Source: Microvelia longipes
Lineage: Eukaryota > Arthropoda > Insecta > Hemiptera > Veliidae
Assembly (NCBI GenBank): GCA_018340805.1
Contig: JACMZG010001913.1
Span: 26,286,099 to 26,350,098, forward strand
DNA: 64,000 bases
Direction: 5' to 3'
Positions within the stretch are counted from its first letter, which is position 1, and every line of letters starts with the position of its first letter. Position numbers and translations under genes: made by a program. The notes beneath the pieces are model-generated. The model was not told the DNA's origin. It saw only the letters and a program-made list of their open reading frames with translations, and did not search any database. Of the stretch, positions 59,770-64,000 are shown piece by piece.

Positions 59770-59940
59770 ACGACACACGGCACAAATCAGTTAACAGCTT
59801 GGGAAAATAATGCGAGGGAGCCAATAAGGTTATTCCTGAACGTTAGACCACGCCCTCAATTTCAAATCAGGCCAACCTCATTTGTTCTTCAACACTATTT
59901 TTCCGTGCTGTCAACTGATTTTAGCCATGTCTTACTTTAA
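59770..59940. mobile_element. MITE, copy 2 of a 160-bp family
   Basis: It is collinear with 21278-21440. Terminal inverted repeats read ACACGGCACAAATCAGTTAA at the left and the matching reverse of GACATGGCTAAAATCAGTTG at the right. Confidence 0.8.
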
Positions 59941-60049
59941 TTACTATTTACTTCGTTGACATGCGGGGTTTGGCAGGGGGTTCACCAACTGTTTTTATTG
60001 AGATGAATAAGTTTCAAGGTTAAACCCCGTGTTCAATCTCGACAGCTGC

Positions 60050-60062
60050 CGGGGGGGGGGGG
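60050..60062. repeat. Poly(G) run
   Basis: A run of about 12-13 G residues in otherwise AT-rich DNA. Confidence 0.9.
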
Positions 60063-60844
60063 AGTTGGTGCATTCTTTGCGGCAGTGCTTGATCCATTTG
60101 TTTAAAAAAATATAAACAGTATTTGCAAGTTAAGTTAAATTTTCTCTAAGCAGGCAGTTAAGGAAAGGGTATATTTCCCGACACATCCTTGTTTCCCGGA
60201 AAACTCCCCAGTGACTATACTGCCAAGTGACTCCAAATTTCACCAACAAGATAATAAATTTTCTTCATTTTTCACCCGAGTCTTTCTTAAAAATAAAATA
60301 GATGTTTTTCAGACAATAGTTATTGTCTGAATACTTTAACGCTATTGGTTCGTAGAATTGGCAATTCTACTGGCAATTCTTTTTTAGCAAATTTCCAAAT
60401 AAAAAATGAACTATAATAAATAAAGCCTTATCTTTCTTATTATCTTGAACATAGGTATGACATAAAAAAACGGGTACGGAGTACCTCGGAACTTTCTCTC
60501 GCCATATCAAATTAGCAATGCTCATCATGAAAATCAAAAAAATTATACTGTAGTATAATAACAACTGTTTTATTCCAAGTGGTCACCCATCTAGGTATGG
60601 CCTCGATCGATACAGCTTAGCCATATTAATTTAACAACAACCGTAAATATATTAGCCGCAATGAAATAAATTTTATATAGTTATTCATAACGGATACACT
60701 AGTACCAAAAATATCGAAACAATAATTTCAATTTAAATTATTTTAAATCTTTTTAAACAAAAATTAAATAAATTTAATAAAAGTTTTTAAAATCTTTTAA
60801 AAAATTATTTTAAACCTTTTTTTAAAACATAAAGCGTATCAAAG

Positions 60845-61255
60845 TCATTTGAAAAATTAAACTATTGCTGACAATGAGATGAAACTTGGCACTTTATTTG
60901 TCTCATATATAATTACACGGGTGCTAAATTTCAAATCAATCGAAACAGCTGCCGCACTTTTTCAAAATTTTTGAGGCAATACTGCTAGTTAATGAAGTCA
61001 CAACAATTATTTTCCGGATATCACAACTAGATCTAAGATACATTTTTTTACTATGTTTCAACTCTAATATAAACACACCAGAAGGTACGATAATAACTGA
61101 CACGCACACACAAATAAAGACACACAACATGCTTAAAATTATTTAGGAGGTCTTGCAGACACCTACAATAGTTGTCACCTGACACGGAATTCAGGTGACA
61201 ACCTAGTTTCGTATTTTTAGTGCAAAGGACATAAAATACTTTCTCTATATCCTAC
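60845..61255 (-). repeat. Dispersed repeat family R4, copy 4
   Basis: The reverse complement shows CTTTGCACTAAAAATAC, CAAGACCTCCTAAATAAT, TAGATCTAGTTGTGATATCC and AAATTTAGCACCCGTG, in the order of copies 1 and 3. Confidence 0.75.
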
Positions 61256-62666
61256 AATAAAAATGAAAAAAAGTAACAATTATAAAAGACTCAGCTTCTG
61301 TTGATACTTGCAATTAGATATAATTATTCCGAAACCAGTTTAAACCTATCATAATCTTGTGTTGGCAGTTTAGCCAACATTAAAGTTAATTTTCATTATC
61401 AAAGCGAGCTAAAGTTGCATCAAAGAAAATTTTATTCTCGATAAGCAAGCAAGACAAGCCTGTTTAAGCAAGTATCCTATACCGAGGTAAATATTGCATC
61501 TTTTCCTAAAATCAGGTATGGTTGATTTATATTGCAGTTATAAGTCTTGGAACTTGCTTCGCTCGTTCAGGCAGTAAAACGTATTTTGCATATCCAGCGG
61601 CCCCACCCATCAAGCTACAGACTTCGCTCGATGAACACTATAATAATATTAATAATAATAATAAATTGTATATCCTATTGTATTTTATAAAGTTTAGATC
61701 TAATATTCTAGTCGTATTGGAATGGAACTTATTTAAAGTATGCTTATTAATTATACAAAGGGATACAATCGTATCAAAATTTAACTGTATTTCATACAGT
61801 TAAAAATTTCCGAATGAGCAGAAATTTAGTGGATCTATAAATCTATAAATGGCGATTTGCATTTATAGAACATTTATGTCGAAATTAAATTTGATTTGTA
61901 AAATTTGAAATGATTTTAAATGAATAAGTCAGAAGTCATTAAATGATTTTGTTTTGAGACAGCAAGATAAGTTCACTGGGTAAAACTTTTTATTCCTTGC
62001 GCAGCATAATAAGGCCTGTAATTTTGAATTTTGAAGTTTCAAGTCGTCTCTACTGTATATATAGTGGGAAATATGCGAGACACAGGCACACCGACAAATA
62101 CAACAGTGATATTCGAGGACATCCTTTCCGACTACATCCCCACCCTTAAGCACAATTAAACGCAAGACATTATTCTATTTTAGTAAGTTCTAAGGCCCCT
62201 TATAACAAAATTAAGATTCCAACACATGATTGCGACACAGGTCTGAAATGCTAAGAATGCAGTTGTATTCAAAACAAACTCTATGAAACATTTTGTAAAA
62301 ATAACTTGAAATATAAATAAAGAAAGGGAAAATATAATAATAATAATAATAATAATTTCTTTATTTTCACCAAAAAATTATATACAATAATATTTTTACA
62401 AAAACATATTTTTTCTTTTATATTAATAAAAAAAATTAACTTTAAGTTTAATTGTTTTTAACTGCTTTTCATTTGGTGAGAGCCCTCAGTAGATGTAAAG
62501 CTCATCTAGAGCGAGGGCTCTGCCTCGAGTTTCTTCTCCATATCTTATATTTATATTTTTATAGAATTTTTTTTTTCCTTTTTCTTATTATTACATTATT
62601 TATCTATATATCTATATATAAATAAATTCAAGTGGTTATCAGGTTATTTTCGAGTCAAGTAGTTAG

Positions 62667-63578
62667 TTAGTCTTGTGAGTTAAGATATTGGTCCAGTAAG
62701 TAGGTTTTGATTTCTTTTTTAAATGTGTTAATATTTTGAATAGTTTGTAGAGAGTTAGGTAGTTGGTTGTAGTAAAGTGGTCCTAGGTATATTGGGTGTT
62801 TTTGTTTCTTATCAGTCTTACATAAAGGTGTTAGTACATAGTTAGTCTGTTGTGTTCTTGTCAGGTAAGTATGGTGTAGTGTTTGTTTGTTTTCATTTTG
62901 ATAATATTTTATTATAACAGCTTTTTTGAATAATTGTTCCACAGGTAATACATTAAAGTCTTTAAAAATTTGTTTTGAGGAATACAACACAGGTTTTTTA
63001 AGTGCTATTTTTAAAACTGCTTTTTGAGCGACTTCCGCATCTTTAAGGTAAGTGCTCGCAGCACTTCCCCAAGCTAGGATACAGTAGTTTAAAACTGATT
63101 CAGTCAGTGCGTGGTATAGCATTTTTAAAGTTCTTTTATTAGCGAAGTCTCTGACCCTGATGAAAGCATACATGGTTTTTCTGACTCGTTTTACTACCTC
63201 TATAGTCTGAGCTTTCCAGTTCAAGTGATTGTCAACAATAACCCCTAAATATTTAATTTTGTCAACTCTTTCTATTTTATAACACTTGCAGTCTGTATTT
63301 AAAATGATATTTGTATTTTGTCGCGTCTGTGTCAGTAACTGCGTCGAGTAAGTACAAAGTTGTTGGTGCAGTTTTAAATTTAAGTGCATGGGAGGCTGTC
63401 CGCGTTTGTCGAGTGAGAAACAAATGTACTTAGTTTTCTTTAAGTTCATTGTCAGTAAGTTGTCGTCGAACCAAGATTTTACTTCAGCCAGACCAATAGT
63501 GGCTTTAGAAAAAACTTGATTCCAGTTAAGTCCCCTAAAATATAATAAAGTATCGTCTACAAAAGATATTATTTCCAT
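62667..63578 (-). pseudogene. LINE reverse transcriptase, C-terminal part
   Basis: This frame of about 300 codons begins at the catalytic box (SFVDDTLLYF, usually F/YADD). It continues through NLKKTKYICFS and YLGVIVDNHLNWKAQ, the blocks that follow the catalytic site in LINEs, and ends QYLNSQD. It is out of frame with the upstream part, so two shifts separate them and this copy is inactive as it stands. Confidence 0.85.
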
Positions 63579-63614
63579 GTAAGTTGCTTAAATCAAGTAA
63601 ACTGTTTACGTAAA

Positions 63615-64000
63615 TTAAAAAATCCATGGTGAAATCACCGTGCCCTGTTGGGTTCCAAACTTAACTTGTTCAGAACTGCTAAGCAGTCCATCAAGTTTAA
63701 CTATTTGTTGTCTATTTCGAAGGTAACTTTTAAACATTTGTAAACAAATGCCTCTAATACCTGCAGAATAGAGGGTTTCAATCAATTTGGCATGAGAGAT
63801 TGTGTCAAATGCTTTTTTCAAATCAATAAAAACAGCTATTGATTTGATGCCAAGATCTAGATCATTCACGATTAGTTCTGTCAGTTTGTACACTGCGTCA
63901 GCAGTGCTCTTCTTCTTTATGTATCCAAACTGATTGCTAGATATTATACTGTTGACTTCGAGATGCTCTAATAATCTGTGCTTAATACATTTTTCGATTA
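63615..64000 (-). pseudogene. LINE reverse transcriptase, N-terminal part seen
   Basis: The frame is open to the window edge. It encodes NQFGYIKKKSTADAVYKLTE, then the RT block AVFIDLKKAFDTISHAKLIE and QQGTVISPWIF, where most relatives have PQGS.LGP.LF. A stop follows at 63615, where one base appears to have been lost before the expected LIYVN block. Confidence 0.85.

Larger units (their letters stand above)
42801..62330. other. Repeat-rich region upstream of the first RhoGEF exon seen
   Basis: No exon could be supported here. It may hold the 5' end and first intron of the RhoGEF gene or be intergenic. Within it lie SINEs, MITEs, three tandem arrays, TA microsatellites and short dispersed motifs listed separately. 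Two opposing open frames at 48423-48698 (minus) and 48876-49148 (plus) are of unknown meaning. Confidence 0.5.
62335..64000 (-). mobile_element. Non-LTR retrotransposon (LINE), 3' part, (ATT)n tail
   Basis: It enters from the right edge and ends in (ATT)n at about 62337-62357, with an AATAAA just before the tail. The coding part is broken by frameshifts (see the two frame entries). The 3' UTR is about 300 bp. The microsatellite tail rather than poly(A) resembles CR1/L2-like or I-like elements; the clade is not certain. Confidence 0.88.

Overview
The window is animal nuclear DNA, AT-rich, with GT-AG introns and a heavy load of mobile elements. The two protein-coding genes I can recognise are animal genes. 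Non-LTR retrotransposons, tRNA-derived SINEs, MITEs and hammerhead-type repeats point to an arthropod, most likely an insect; I cannot name the species.

Genes. Both genes read on the minus strand. The first two coding exons of an ABCF3-like ATP-binding cassette protein (2623-2695, then 1127-1235) sit at the left edge, and the rest of that gene lies left of the window. From 42800 down to 12894 runs a 17-exon gene for an ARHGEF17/TEM4-type Rho guanine nucleotide exchange factor. Its exons join in one open frame of 1,348 residues plus a stop, with every junction GT-AG and every phase matched. The order is Ser/Pro-rich N-terminal region, DH domain, PH-like region, and a C-terminal beta-propeller ending in an ILLW motif. 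The start of the gene is not seen, because the first exon found opens on a split codon.

Layout. 1-2700: ABCF3 5' end, with MITE and repeat copies. 2806-5368: a transposon with about 370-bp terminal inverted repeats, inserted about 110 bp upstream of the ABCF3 ATG. 5700-6220: a probable retroposon tail and microsatellites. 6220-12890: AT-rich, no gene seen, one foldback. 12894-27731: RhoGEF exons 17 to 3, with repeats in the introns. 27732-40873: a 13.1-kb intron. 40874-42800: exons 2 and 1. 42800-62300: no convincing gene; SINEs, MITEs, three tandem arrays and TA microsatellites. 62340-64000: the 3' part of a frameshifted LINE reverse transcriptase on the minus strand.

Most interesting signal. 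Several repeats, four of them 320-370-bp foldbacks (9882-10248, 16068-16386, 38021-38391, 38791-39133), carry a hammerhead-ribozyme-like core: CTGA(T/A/G)GA, an extra T, a hairpin, then GAAA, a minimal stem III and a cleavage triplet flanked by a stem I. The copy at 39043-39109 keeps every core base. The copies at 16303-16344 (+) and 16115-16159 (-) are nearly complete and face each other. This fits non-autonomous Penelope-like or retrozyme-like elements. The extra T after the core, in every copy whose core is readable, is a consistent departure from the textbook motif.
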